From Spongisporangium articulatum (GTDB lineage: Bacteria; Actinomycetota; Actinomycetes; Actinomycetales; Kineosporiaceae), in the NCBI RefSeq assembly GCF_044465595.1, contig NZ_JBITLV010000004.1, positions 372,001-436,000 on the forward strand: a DNA stretch of 64,000 nt, written 5' to 3'. The notes beneath the pieces were generated by a model. That model did not search any database and was not told the origin of the DNA. It saw only the letters and a program-made list of their open reading frames with translations. The position numbers and the translations under genes were made by a program. Positions 34,272 through 42,727 of the stretch are shown here, piece after piece; the first letter of the stretch is position 1; each line of letters starts with the position of its first letter.

Positions 34272-35393
34272 GTGCCGAAGGAAGCGCCGCAGCTGCTCGA
34301 GGTCCCCGGGCCGGACGGGCCGCGTGAGGTCAAGGTGTCCAGCCCGAGCCGCGTGCTGTGGCCGCAGGTGGGCATCACCAAGCTGGAGCTCGCGCAGTAC
34401 GTGCTCGCCGTGGGGGACGGCGTGCTGCAGGCGCTCGGCGATCGGCCGGTGACCCTGCAGCGCTTCCCGGAGGGTGTCGAGGGGGAGGCGTTCTACTCGA
34501 AGAACCCGCCGCGCGGGGTGCCGGAGTACACACGCACGGTCGACGTGACGTTCCCGTCGGGGCGGCGGCACGCGCAGCTGGTGGTCGACGAGCTGGCCAC
34601 CGCGGTGTGGGCCGTGCAGATGAACACCATCACGTTCCACCCGTGGCCGGTCCGGACGGCGAACGTCGACAACCCCGACGAGCTGCGCATCGACCTCGAC
34701 CCGCAGCCCGGCCGCACGTTCGCGGACGCGGTGACGGCCGCGCACCTGTTGCGCGAGGTGCTGGCCGAGCTGGGGCTGACCGGGTACGCGAAGACCTCCG
34801 GCAACCGCGGGGTGCACGTGTTCGCCCGGGTGAAGCCGGATTTCGAGTTCCTCGACGTCCGGCATGCGGTGATCGGCATCGGGCGGGAACTGGAACGCCG
34901 CGACCCCGACCTGGTCACGATGGCCTGGTGGAAGGAGGAGCGCGGCGAGCGGGTGTTCGTCGACTTCAACCAGTCGAACCGGGACCGCACCATCGCCGCC
35001 GCGTACAGTCCCCGACCGTTGCCGCACGCGCCGGTCTCCACGCCGGTCTCGTGGGAGGAGCTCGGGGACGTCGACCCGCAGGGACTCACGGTCCGCTCGG
35101 TGCCGTCGCTGGTCGCCTCGCGCCCCGACCCGTGGGCCGAAATGAACGCCAGCGCAGGCTCTTTGGACGCGGCGCTGGCCCTGTGGGAGGCGGACGTGGA
35201 GCGCGGGCTGCCCGAGCTGCCGTTCCCGCCGGACTACCCGAAGATGCCGGGGGAGCCCAAGCGGGCGCGGCCGTCCGTGTCCCGCGACGACACCGAGGGC
35301 ATCGCCGAGCGGGACTGGTACGCCGACCGGAAGCGCTGGGAGGGCGACGACGCGCCGCCCGAGTGGGACCACCGGCCCCGCGGTCGCGGCTGA
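34272..35393 (+). CDS. Stand-alone LigD-type polymerase/primase domain (archaeo-eukaryotic primase, NHEJ)
   Basis: Nucleotidyltransferase that adds ribo- or deoxynucleotides at broken or gapped ends during non-homologous end joining or gap repair. The 373 aa match LigD PolDom proteins: FYSKNPPRGVPEYT, catalytic Asp141-x-Asp143 in IDLDPQPG, TSGNRGVHVFARV with the conserved SGxxGxH, and VFVDFNQSNRDRTI with the third Asp. There is no ligase or nuclease domain, so it is a PolD-type partner that could work with LigC next door. The start is chosen from the TAGGGT box and homology starting at KVSSPSRVLWP. The C-terminal 60 residues are acidic, Trp-rich and possibly disordered. Confidence 0.9.
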   Translation: MPKEAPQLLEVPGPDGPREVKVSSPSRVLWPQVGITKLELAQYVLAVGDGVLQALGDRPVTLQRFPEGVEGEAFYSKNPPRGVPEYTRTVDVTFPSGRRHAQLVVDELATAVWAVQMNTITFHPWPVRTANVDNPDELRIDLDPQPGRTFADAVTAAHLLREVLAELGLTGYAKTSGNRGVHVFARVKPDFEFLDVRHAVIGIGRELERRDPDLVTMAWWKEERGERVFVDFNQSNRDRTIAAAYSPRPLPHAPVSTPVSWEELGDVDPQGLTVRSVPSLVASRPDPWAEMNASAGSLDAALALWEADVERGLPELPFPPDYPKMPGEPKRARPSVSRDDTEGIAERDWYADRKRWEGDDAPPEWDHRPRGRG

Positions 35394-35402
35394 GGGCGCT
35401 CA

Positions 35403-35461
35403 GCGACCGTTTGGGTTGCCACGGTGCGGCGTGGACGCCTCATGGCGACTCAAACGGACGC
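35403..35461. terminator. Palindrome between convergent genes
   Basis: Arms 35403-35421 and 35443-35461 pair over 19 bases with three mismatches; weaker complementarity extends to both stop codons. It lies between the polymerase-domain gene and the following minus-strand gene. Confidence 0.55.
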
Positions 35462-35469
35462 AGCTGCGC

Positions 35470-35895
35470 TCAGCCGTCGTGGTGGAAGCTGCCGTTGGAG
35501 GCGGCCTCGTCGTGGGACGGGGTGCGGGCCTCCGGCGGGGTGATGACCGCGAACGATCCGGTGTCCGTGACCTGGAACGGCCCCGCCTCAGTGACCGCCT
35601 CGGTCACCGCCTCGTGGTTCAGCAGTGCCGGGTCGAGCGGCTCGAGCCGCTCGTGGCTGGTCACCGACATCGATCGGTTGCCCTTGCCGTCGATCGTGGG
35701 GACGACGTCCACGGGCGTCTGAGGGTCGATGAACCTGCGCTTCATTTCCAGCGCGAACTCGCGCACGTCGTCGCTGCTGAGCCGGACGAGGTCGCTGCCC
35801 GAGTCGATGCGCAGGATCGTGGTCATGGTCATCGACTTCGTCGGCTGGGGCTTGGCCTGGCGCCGTTCCTGCTGCTTCTTCTTCCTGCCGAACAT
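35470..35895 (-). CDS. Unknown protein with basic N-terminus
   Basis: I do not recognise this family. The 141 aa start MFGRKKKQQERRQAKPQP (strongly basic), continue with a small alpha/beta region ILRIDSGSDLVRLSSDDVREFALEMKRRF that looks like a compact beta-alpha unit, and end in an acidic, low-complexity tail. No signal peptide or membrane helix. ATG 35895 is preceded by GGGGAG; a longer frame upstream would add about 20 unconserved residues. A TCAACC-TGT-GGTTGA palindrome stands in its 5' region. Nucleic-acid or membrane-surface binding through the basic head is possible but unproven. Confidence 0.65.
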   Translation of the reverse strand: MFGRKKKQQERRQAKPQPTKSMTMTTILRIDSGSDLVRLSSDDVREFALEMKRRFIDPQTPVDVVPTIDGKGNRSMSVTSHERLEPLDPALLNHEAVTEAVTEAGPFQVTDTGSFAVITPPEARTPSHDEAASNGSFHHDG

Positions 35896-35920
35896 CCGCG
35901 CTCCCCGGTGAACGTCGACC

Positions 35921-35935
35921 TCAACCTGTGGTTGA
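35921..35935 (-). promoter_or_regulatory. Perfect palindrome TCAACC-TGT-GGTTGA (operator-like)
   Basis: Six-base arms around TGT, flanked by outer ACGT pairs. The form recalls MerR-family operators (CCTCAACxxxGTTGAGG-like), but no such regulator lies nearby. It may control the gene starting at 35895. Confidence 0.4.
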
Positions 35936-35985
35936 ACGTGAAGGTACGGCATAAGCCTTAGAACCGGCCAACCGGGACCACTCGC

Positions 35986-36237
35986 CTATTCCGTGACTAT
36001 CGGGATGCCGCCCGTGTCCGTCGAAGCTGAGGGGCTGTCGGCATCGCGCCCGACCTTGATCCGTCGAACCCTGCGTCGCAGGCCGAGGCGGCGGGTCGTC
36101 ACCTCGGCCGTCAGTGGCACGCCGCGTTGTTGAGCGCGCTGCACGAGCTTCACCAAGTCCTCGAGGGTCAGCGGTTTGCCCCGCTCTCGTCGGCTCTCCT
36201 CCCAGTGGTAGGACCCGCCTGAGTGTCTGTCCACCAT
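35986..36237 (-). CDS. Small basic unknown protein
   Basis: An 83-aa product, not recognised. It begins MVDRHSGGSYHWEESRRERG and continues with a helical LTLEDLVKLVQRAQQRGVPLTAEV and an RRLGLRRRVRRIKV basic stretch, ending in Ser/Thr/Asp. ATG 36237 has GGGGAG eight bases upstream, a good ribosome binding site. It is divergent from adenosine deaminase with 115 bases between. The charge pattern suggests a nucleic-acid-binding or scaffold role; nothing firmer can be said. Confidence 0.6.
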   Translation of the reverse strand: MVDRHSGGSYHWEESRRERGKPLTLEDLVKLVQRAQQRGVPLTAEVTTRRLGLRRRVRRIKVGRDADSPSASTDTGGIPIVTE

Positions 36238-36352
36238 GGCTTCTCCCCGTCGAGTCGATGATCGTCGATCATGCCCCAATTTGACCCTGATTGGTGCGAG
36301 TTTCGTGAGGTCGGCATGGAGATCGACCGCCCGAACCGTAAGCTCGGCAGGC

Positions 36353-37435
36353 ATGGAGACCACCCCCGTCGCCGACGCGCTGGCCCGCGCCCCGAAGGCG
36401 CTCCTCCACGACCATCTCGACGGCGGCCTGCGCCCGGCGACCATCGTCGAGCTGGCGGCCGAGATCGGTCACGGGCTCCCGGCGTCCGACGCCGCCGGCC
36501 TGGGGGAGTGGTTCCGCGGCAGCGCCGATTCGGGTTCCCTGGAGCGGTATCTCGAGACCTTCGTGCACACCACGGCCGTCATGCAGCGCCGCGACCATCT
36601 CGTGCGGGTCGCCCGCGAGTGCGCGCTCGACCTGGCCGCCGACGGCGTCGTCTACGCCGAGGTGCGCTACGCGCCCGAGCAGCACCTCGAGGCGGGGCTC
36701 GACCTCGACCAGGTGGTGCTCGCCGTTCAGGAGGGGTTCGCCGAAGGGGTGGAAGAGGCTGCGGCGCAGGGAAACACGATCCGGGTCGGCACCCTGCTGA
36801 CCGCCATGCGGCACGCCGCGCGCAGCCAGGAGATCGCGGAACTCGCCGTCCGGCACCGCGACGAGGGCGTCGTCGGGTTCGACATCGCGGGCGCGGAGGC
36901 GGGTTACCCGCCGTCCCGGCACCTGGCCGCGTTCGAGTACCTGCACCGCGAGAACATGCACGTCACCATCCACGCCGGCGAGGCCTTCGGCCTGCCGAGC
37001 ATCTGGGAGGCCGTGCAGGTCTGCGGCACCGACCGCCTCGGGCACGGGGTGCGCATCATGGACGACGTCGGGCTGGACGGCGAGAAGGTGCGCCTCGGGC
37101 GGCTGGCCGCCTGGGTGCGGGACAAGCGGATCCCGCTGGAGATGTGCCCGAGCTCCAACGTGCAGACCGGGGCGGCCGCGAGCATCGCCGAGCACCCGAT
37201 CACCGCGCTGAAGGACCTGCGTTTCCGGATCACCCTCAACACGGACAACCGGCTGATGTCCGCGACCAGCATGACCCGCGAGATGGAGCTGCTGGTCCGG
37301 GAGGCCGGCTGGAGCCTGGCCGACCTGCGCTGGGTCACGATCAACGCGCTCAAGAGCGCCTTCATCCCGTTCGACGAGCGCTTGGCCCTGATCGAGGGCG
37401 TGGTCAAACCCGGGTACGCCGTCCTGGGGGTATGA
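36353..37435 (+). CDS. add: Adenosine deaminase
   Basis: Zinc enzyme that deaminates (deoxy)adenosine to (deoxy)inosine, which purine nucleoside phosphorylase can then split. The 360 aa have the metal ligands His19 and His21 in LLHDHLDGG, the substrate segment near VVYAEVRYAPEQH, zinc His in TIHAGEAFG (catalytic region), DRLGHGVRI and the final LNTDNRLMS, the form seen in actinobacterial ADA (NTDDP elsewhere). ATG 36353 with TAAGCT eight bases upstream; the longer frame from 36236 is not conserved. It belongs functionally with the importer, deoA and the purine nucleoside phosphorylase. Confidence 0.95.
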   Translation: METTPVADALARAPKALLHDHLDGGLRPATIVELAAEIGHGLPASDAAGLGEWFRGSADSGSLERYLETFVHTTAVMQRRDHLVRVARECALDLAADGVVYAEVRYAPEQHLEAGLDLDQVVLAVQEGFAEGVEEAAAQGNTIRVGTLLTAMRHAARSQEIAELAVRHRDEGVVGFDIAGAEAGYPPSRHLAAFEYLHRENMHVTIHAGEAFGLPSIWEAVQVCGTDRLGHGVRIMDDVGLDGEKVRLGRLAAWVRDKRIPLEMCPSSNVQTGAAASIAEHPITALKDLRFRITLNTDNRLMSATSMTREMELLVREAGWSLADLRWVTINALKSAFIPFDERLALIEGVVKPGYAVLGV

Positions 37436-37518
37436 GCGCGTCTGCAGGGCCGTATGACCCGAATTGATGCAGGCTTTACCCTGAGTCGGTCCCTGTGCGG
37501 TGGAGAGGAAGGGGAGCT

Positions 37519-39513
37519 GTGGCTTATCGCGCTGAGCGGTTCCCCGGCGCCCGCCGCATGCTCGCCCAGGACGTGGTCGGCCGGTACGACCTCAAGCGGA
37601 CCCTGATGGCCCGCCAGGTCTCCGAGCATCCGGGCCTGATGATGCTGCAGCTCTTCGGTGACGTCGAGCTCGACGACCTCGACCTCGACCCGCGGTACGG
37701 CATGGACGCGCCTCTGGCCGCGCTGAACCGCAGCGCCGAGTCGGATGTGCACGGGCTGGTGATCGCGGGGAACCTGCTCGTGAACGGGGCGATCCACCAC
37801 GTGAAGGCGCCCGCCGGGCTGTCGTTGTACGTGCTCGGCGACCTGAAGGCCCGCAACGTCGCGATCAGCGGCCTCGAGCTCGTGGTGCGCGGAACCCTCA
37901 CGGTGACCGAGGTGTTCAGCGGTTCCGGCCCGGCCGGCGGGGCCCGGCTGGACGGTGGGGCGAACGGCAAGCTGCTCATCTCCGACGGCTTCCCGATGCT
38001 GATCGGCGGGACCCTGGGCCTGCCCGTGCTGGACACCGGACGCACCCGCATCGGCCTGGTCGAGAACGGTGGCGTGCGTGAGGTGGTCGGCGACGTGCCC
38101 GCGCCGCTGGTGCTGAACGAGCAGCTGCTACCGGCGGCCGAGAGCTCGCTGGATCAGGTGAACGCCGTGCTGGCCGCCGGCGGGTCGGTGCTGTCGTCCG
38201 ACTACCTGGCCGGGCGCACCGACCTCGAGGTGATCCGGCAGCTGCGCTGGCTGGAGCGCGAGATCGAGAAGTCCCTCGCCGGAGGCCATTACCTGCTGGC
38301 CATCGACCTGCTGCGCGCCGCCCGGATGCGCGGCGCCCCGCGCCGCGAGAACGGCCTGCTGCTGGCCGACGCCATCTTCAAGGCCCACTACGAGACCGGC
38401 GAGGTCGACGCGCTGGCCGAGGCGCTCGCCGTCCTGAACGAGACCCTCGGCCGGCACGCCGACCCCGAACTGGCCCGCACCCGGCCGACGGCCCTGGTGC
38501 AGCGGGCGATGATCCTGCACACCCTGCACGAGGACGAGGACTGGGCGTTCGACCAGGCCTGGCGCGACTGCAGTGACGCGATCGGCACGCTGCCGCCGGC
38601 CGAGCGGATCGGGATCGCAAAACTCATGGGGGAGTGGCTGTTCAACCGGCACCGCTACGAGGAGTGCGTGCCGTACCTGCAGGAGGCGCTGGCCAACGAC
38701 CCGGGTGACGGCGTGATGTACGGCCGGATGGCCCGCGCGTTGTGGATGCTCGACCGCGAGGAGGAGGCGCTGCCCTACGCCTCCCGGTCGCTGCAGCTGA
38801 ACCCCGTCGACGACCGGATGTGGTTCGTACGCGGCACGTGTCGGCGGGCCCTGGGCCAGCTCGGGGAGGCCGCCCTCGACCTGCAGACGTACCTCGAGCT
38901 GCACCCGGACGACGTCGCGGCCGTCGAGGCGGCCGTGGAGGTCGCGCTCGGGCAGGGGCGGCAGGAGGTGGCCATCGAACGGGCCGGCCGGTTCATCGAC
39001 GACTTCCCCGAGATCACCGACTCCTCGGCCCGGTTCGGGCGCTTGTTCCGGCAGCAGGGGCTGGTCGAGCGGGCGCTGCCGTTCCTGCGCCGGGCGGTCG
39101 AGATCGACCCCGAAGACCGTTCCGGCGTCAGGGATCTCGCCGTCACCCTGGTCGACGCCGGGCGGGACCACGCCGGGCTCACCACGGCGCTGCGCTCGCT
39201 CGAGATCGACCCGGACGGCGACCACGTCGCCTACCTGCGGGCGGAGTGCCTGCTCGCGCTGGGTGAGGACGACGCGGCGGCCGCCGACCTGGAGACCTAC
39301 CTCGCGCACTTCCCCGACGCCGCCCGGGCCCAGGCCTCGCTGGCCATGATCCGGCTCCGGCAGGGACGCACCGAGGAGGCCGAGCAGCTGCTCGGCCTCG
39401 CCTGGTCGATCGCCCCCGACGACCACTTCGTCGAGGAGGTCGCCGCCACCGCCGGGGTGGAGCCGCCCGGTGAGCCGCGGCAGTACCGCAGCCCCTCCCA
39501 CGTGAGTTATTGA
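37519..39513 (+). CDS. Beta-helix (bactofilin-like) plus tetratricopeptide repeat protein
   Basis: A 664-aa cytosolic protein with two parts. Residues about 60-170 show turns such as VHGLVIAGNLLVNGAI, LYVLGDLKARNVAI and LELVVRGTLTVTEVF, spaced as in a right-handed beta-helix or bactofilin domain. From about 285 on there are some eight TPR units (examples YEECVPYLQEALANDPGD, EALPYASRSLQLNPVD, RALPFLRRAVEIDPED). GTG 37519 has AGGAAGGGGAG upstream. It has no signal peptide or catalytic motif. The design suggests a scaffold that polymerises through the helix and binds partners via TPRs; that is inference. Its stop overlaps the convergent SDR gene by 7 bases. Confidence 0.78.
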   Translation: MAYRAERFPGARRMLAQDVVGRYDLKRTLMARQVSEHPGLMMLQLFGDVELDDLDLDPRYGMDAPLAALNRSAESDVHGLVIAGNLLVNGAIHHVKAPAGLSLYVLGDLKARNVAISGLELVVRGTLTVTEVFSGSGPAGGARLDGGANGKLLISDGFPMLIGGTLGLPVLDTGRTRIGLVENGGVREVVGDVPAPLVLNEQLLPAAESSLDQVNAVLAAGGSVLSSDYLAGRTDLEVIRQLRWLEREIEKSLAGGHYLLAIDLLRAARMRGAPRRENGLLLADAIFKAHYETGEVDALAEALAVLNETLGRHADPELARTRPTALVQRAMILHTLHEDEDWAFDQAWRDCSDAIGTLPPAERIGIAKLMGEWLFNRHRYEECVPYLQEALANDPGDGVMYGRMARALWMLDREEEALPYASRSLQLNPVDDRMWFVRGTCRRALGQLGEAALDLQTYLELHPDDVAAVEAAVEVALGQGRQEVAIERAGRFIDDFPEITDSSARFGRLFRQQGLVERALPFLRRAVEIDPEDRSGVRDLAVTLVDAGRDHAGLTTALRSLEIDPDGDHVAYLRAECLLALGEDDAAAADLETYLAHFPDAARAQASLAMIRLRQGRTEEAEQLLGLAWSIAPDDHFVEEVAATAGVEPPGEPRQYRSPSHVSY

Positions 39514-40379
39514 GCCTGTTTCCTCCGACGCCGGGCCCGGTCCTGGCGGTAGTCGGCGACCAGCATCCGCTCGGTCAGGGCGGGCGCGCCGGTCCAGACC
39601 ACGGCGCCCAACCTCGCCCACCAGGGCCGCAGCACCCGGGGCCGGTCGACGATCACCCGGCACACGACGTCCCCTGCCTGCCGGGCGCTCATCCCGCCGC
39701 GCACACCGGCGTAGGTGGGGGCGCTCATGGCCGTGTGCACGAGCCCGAAGTGCACGGACGACGACGCCACGCCGTCCGCGCGGGCCTCGGCCCCGGCGGC
39801 GGTCAGCCAGGTCTCGAACGCCGTCTTGGACGCCGAGTAGGCCGACCAGTTCGCGCTCGGCATGTCGACGCCGATCGTCGAGATGTTGACGATGTGCCCG
39901 GCGCCGCGGGCGCGCATCGCCGGGAGCAGGCCGAGGGTGAGCTGCACGGGCCCGAGGTAGTTGATCGCCATCGTGCGGGTGTAGTCGTGCAGCCGGTCGT
40001 AGGCCTCCTCGACCGGGCGCCGGATCGAGCGGCCCGCGTTGTTGACGAACACGTCAACGGGAGGCTGCTGCTCGGCCAGCTGTTTCAGCAGCTCGGCGAC
40101 CTGTTCGGGCTCGGTCAGGTCGGCCGGGTAGGTGGCGACGCTCCCGCCGTCCTGGCGGAGCTGCGACGCGAGCGCGTCGAGCAGGTCGGCGCGGCGGGCC
40201 ACCAGGACGACGTGGGCTCCCGCGCGGGCCAGCCGCCGTGCGGTGGCCTCGCCGATGCCGCTGGAGGCCCCCGTGATCAGCACCGTGCGCCCGGTCACGG
40301 CCTCCCGCAGGTCGGCCTCCCGGGGGCCGCTCCAGGCCTCGCCCGTGAGCCGGCGGAGCAGTCGGGGTCGGTTCGTCAC
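39507..40379 (-). CDS. Short-chain dehydrogenase/reductase
   Basis: NAD(P)-dependent oxidoreductase, 290 aa. Classical SDR motifs: TGASSGIG (36-43), NNAG near 114, catalytic Ser in NISTIG and Tyr/Lys in YSASK near 182. A 30-residue N-terminal extension and a basic, Arg-rich C-terminal helix (RQDRARRRRKQ) suggest membrane-peripheral location, as in lipid-metabolising SDRs. GTG 40379 has TACCAT six bases upstream. It overlaps the convergent TPR gene by 7 bases, with no palindrome. The substrate is unknown. Confidence 0.88.
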   Translation of the reverse strand: MTNRPRLLRRLTGEAWSGPREADLREAVTGRTVLITGASSGIGEATARRLARAGAHVVLVARRADLLDALASQLRQDGGSVATYPADLTEPEQVAELLKQLAEQQPPVDVFVNNAGRSIRRPVEEAYDRLHDYTRTMAINYLGPVQLTLGLLPAMRARGAGHIVNISTIGVDMPSANWSAYSASKTAFETWLTAAGAEARADGVASSSVHFGLVHTAMSAPTYAGVRGGMSARQAGDVVCRVIVDRPRVLRPWWARLGAVVWTGAPALTERMLVADYRQDRARRRRKQAQ

Positions 40380-40385
40380 CCGAGA

Positions 40386-40391
40386 ATGGTA
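40386..40391 (-). promoter_or_regulatory. -10 box of SDR gene (leaderless)
   Basis: TACCAT on the minus strand, six bases before GTG 40379. Confidence 0.5.
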
Positions 40392-40413
40392 CCGGCACGT
40401 ACCACTCGTGGGT

Positions 40414-40860
40414 CTAGGTCAGATGGGAAACCATGTGCGGCTGCTTGGCCGTCGGGGTGACCTCGATCGACGTCCCGGGCATCCGCAGCGGGCTGTCGGC
40501 CCGGCCGACCACGTACCCCATGCGGCCGAAGACCTCCGAGTGCGGGCCGTCGAAGGCGCCGTAGACGAACGTCCCGTGACCGTGGTGGTCCTCGACCGCG
40601 TGCACGAGCCGCTCCGACAGGCCGGCCGCCTCCCACTCGGGTGTGACGGCGAGCGCCACGATCCGGCAGACGGGGTTGCTCAGGCTCGGGTGGTCGATCG
40701 AGAAGGTGAGGATCGTGCCGACGATCAGGCCGTCCTGGATCGCGATGAACCCGTCGAGCTCCTCGTAACGGTGCTCACCGAAGTCCGGGTCGTACTGCGT
40801 GGCGAAGGCCTCGGCGGACGACGTCTGGCGGGCGATGTGCCGGATCTCGGGCTGGATCAT
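40414..40860 (-). CDS. GNAT family N-acetyltransferase-like protein
   Basis: A 148-aa protein resembling GCN5-type acetyltransferases. The central strand and turn GLIVGTILTFSIDHPSLSNPVCRIVALAVTPEW, then EAAGLSERLVHAVEDH, correspond to beta-4/acetyl-CoA loop/helix alpha-3, and VFGRMGYVV to the C-terminal strand region. The usual Q/RxxGxG/A pyrophosphate loop is degenerate (WEAAGL), so activity is uncertain. ATG 40860 has AGGGGG upstream. It stands alone between the SDR gene and a palindrome. Confidence 0.7.
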   Translation of the reverse strand: MIQPEIRHIARQTSSAEAFATQYDPDFGEHRYEELDGFIAIQDGLIVGTILTFSIDHPSLSNPVCRIVALAVTPEWEAAGLSERLVHAVEDHHGHGTFVYGAFDGPHSEVFGRMGYVVGRADSPLRMPGTSIEVTPTAKQPHMVSHLT

Positions 40861-41009
40861 GCTGGCCCCCTGGTGGGTGCGGAGCGGTGGACGCCCCTCG
40901 GTTCGGCCCGCCCCCCGGCTCTCTTGAGCCCCGCGGTAACCCGTTCGGCAGCCCTGGATCGGTGGGCATGGTGGAGGGGTGGTCGTCGGGTGAGCCGGCC
41001 GCCACAGGG

Positions 41010-41060
41010 GAGATCGGGTGAGTTCGTGGCCGTCAGGCGACCGCGAACTCACCCGATCTC
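41010..41060. terminator. Perfect 17-bp palindrome downstream of the fasciclin gene
   Basis: Left arm 41010-41026 (GAGATCGGGTGAGTTCG) and right arm 41044-41060 are exact complements with a 17-base loop. It is 18 bases past the stop of the fasciclin gene. The rest of the 217-base gap (40861-41077) shows nothing further. Confidence 0.65.
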
Positions 41061-41077
41061 TGTCGTGGAGCGTCGGC

Positions 41078-41710
41078 TCAGAGGTCGAGCGGGCGCAGCA
41101 CCCGGTCGACGCCGTGCGCGATCTGCTTGTTGCCGTAGTTCAGGTTGACCACCTTGACGTGCGCGTCACGTGCGTTCGGGTCCTTGTCCTTCAGCCCGAT
41201 CGGCAGGATGTCGGCGACCAGGTAGGTCTGGAAGCTTCCGCCCTGCGCAGTGGTGAAGCTCGAACCCAGCGACTTGATCACCTTCACCGCGCCGAGGGTC
41301 TTGCCCGGGATGACGTGGTAGAGCAGCACGGTCTCGACCGTGGGCACGCCGAGCTTCAGAACCGCTGCGAACACGTCCTTCTCGCTCTTCGGCGACTTCC
41401 CCGTCAGGTCCTTGACCAGGATCCGGAAGGCGTTGTCGGTCGGCAGGAAGGCGGTCGCCGCCGTCGTGCCGTCGGTCAGCACCTTGACCGCCGAGTCGGG
41501 CTTGGCCTTCAGCACGGCCAGCACCGCCTGCGTGACGATGTCGTAGTCCTTGCCGTTGCTGTCGAACGTGCCGTTGCCGCCGGCCGTCAGGTACGCGGCC
41601 AGCGACCGCGTGCCGGTCGCCGCGGACGCGCTCGGTGCGGCGGCGAGTCCGGCCGTGAGGAGAAGGCCGGCTGCTGCGAGTGCGGACACTGCTCTTCGTG
41701 CGCTGCGCAT
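41078..41710 (-). CDS. Secreted fasciclin (FAS1) domain protein
   Basis: Exported adhesion-type protein of 210 aa with a Sec signal peptide (1-30, ASA/AT) and one FAS1 domain. The two conserved boxes are present: TAFLPTDNAF (H1) and LLYHVIPGKTL followed by VNLNYGNKQIAHGVDRVL (H2). FAS1 domains mediate cell-surface binding, as in mycobacterial MPB70. ATG 41710 was chosen because the signal peptide starts there; the frame extends 21 codons upstream without sense. No LPXTG or lipobox, so it should be released. Confidence 0.9.
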   Translation of the reverse strand: MRSARRAVSALAAAGLLLTAGLAAAPSASAATGTRSLAAYLTAGGNGTFDSNGKDYDIVTQAVLAVLKAKPDSAVKVLTDGTTAATAFLPTDNAFRILVKDLTGKSPKSEKDVFAAVLKLGVPTVETVLLYHVIPGKTLGAVKVIKSLGSSFTTAQGGSFQTYLVADILPIGLKDKDPNARDAHVKVVNLNYGNKQIAHGVDRVLRPLDL

Positions 41711-41821
41711 CGTGATCAGACCCCGATCCGTCAGGCGCGGCCCCGTCGGCCGCGCTCGACGTCCGTTCGTCACACCCCTGAAACCGGATTGGTGGGGTTC
41801 GGGACGATTCTCAGCGAGCTC

Positions 41822-42727
41822 TCAGCGGCCCTTCGGATGCCAGACGGTCTTGGTCTCGGTGAAGGCCAGGGCGCGCCGCGGGCCGGGCGGCGTCGCCGTC
41901 CAGTCGGGTTCGGCCGGGTCGTCGGACGACGGCGCCTCGCCCTCCGGCCGGACGACGCGGGTCAGGGACGCGGCGGCCGCCCGCTCGAGGTCGCCCCAGT
42001 CGATGTCGGAACCGGCGCACCCGGCCAGGTCGAGCGCGTCGACGTCCTCGTGCGAGGCCAGCCAGGGAGCGACCTCGGCGACCCGCCCGGTGAGCAGGTT
42101 GACCACCCCACCGGGCACGTCGGACGTGGCGAGCACCTCGGTCAACGTCACCGCCGGCAGCGGGCGGGACTCGGAGGCCAGCACGACACACGTGTTCCCG
42201 GACGCGACGACGGGCGCGACGACCGAGACGAGCCCGAGCAACGACGACGACTGCGGGGCCAGCACGGCCACAACGCCCATCGGCTCGGGCACCGAGAGGT
42301 TGAAATAGGGGCCGGCGACCGGGTTGGCCGAACCGGCGACCTGGGCGAGCTTGTCGGTCCAGCCGGCGTACCAGACCCACCGGTCGATCGCGGCGTCCAC
42401 CACGGCCCTGGCCGCCGACTCCGACAGCCCTTCGGCGGCACTCACCTCGGAGACGAACTGGGCGTGCCGGCCCTCCATGAGCTCGGCGACCCGGTAGAGC
42501 ACCTGGCCCCGGTTGTACGCCGTCGCGCCCGACCAGCCGCTCACCGCCGAGCGGGCGGCCACGACCGCGTCGCGGGCGTCCTTGCGCGACGCCAGGGCCG
42601 CGTTGGCCAGGAACTCACCGGATGACGACGACACCACGTACGACCGCCCCGACTCCGAACGCGGGAACTTCCCACCCACGTACAGCTTGTAGGTCTTGGG
42701 CACCGCCAGCCGGCCCGGTGAACTCAC
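41822..42727 (-). CDS. Shortened aldehyde dehydrogenase-like protein without catalytic residues
   Basis: ALDH-fold protein of only 301 aa against about 480 for the family. It keeps the N-terminal coenzyme-binding half (LYVGGKFPRSESGRSY, YAGWTDKL, PEPMGVVAVLAPQ, GGVVNLLTG) but stops before the catalytic domain: the Glu of LELGG and the FxxGQxCCAGSR cysteine are absent, replaced by a short LAGCAGSDIDW segment and a charged tail. It starts GTG overlapping the stop of the complete ALDH by four bases, so the two are made together. It is probably a non-catalytic partner; no frameshift is visible, and codon use is normal. Confidence 0.85.
   Translation of the reverse strand: MSSPGRLAVPKTYKLYVGGKFPRSESGRSYVVSSSSGEFLANAALASRKDARDAVVAARSAVSGWSGATAYNRGQVLYRVAELMEGRHAQFVSEVSAAEGLSESAARAVVDAAIDRWVWYAGWTDKLAQVAGSANPVAGPYFNLSVPEPMGVVAVLAPQSSSLLGLVSVVAPVVASGNTCVVLASESRPLPAVTLTEVLATSDVPGGVVNLLTGRVAEVAPWLASHEDVDALDLAGCAGSDIDWGDLERAAAASLTRVVRPEGEAPSSDDPAEPDWTATPPGPRRALAFTETKTVWHPKGR

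Noticed and set aside
33831..35372. Long open frame of 513 codons on the minus strand
   Set aside because: It is the mirror of the LigD-polymerase gene; only its last 132 codons (the cupin) have protein-like sequence.
41822..42727. Short ALDH as a pseudogene
   Set aside because: No frameshift or internal stop, a coupled start and normal codon use; better read as a shortened functional protein.
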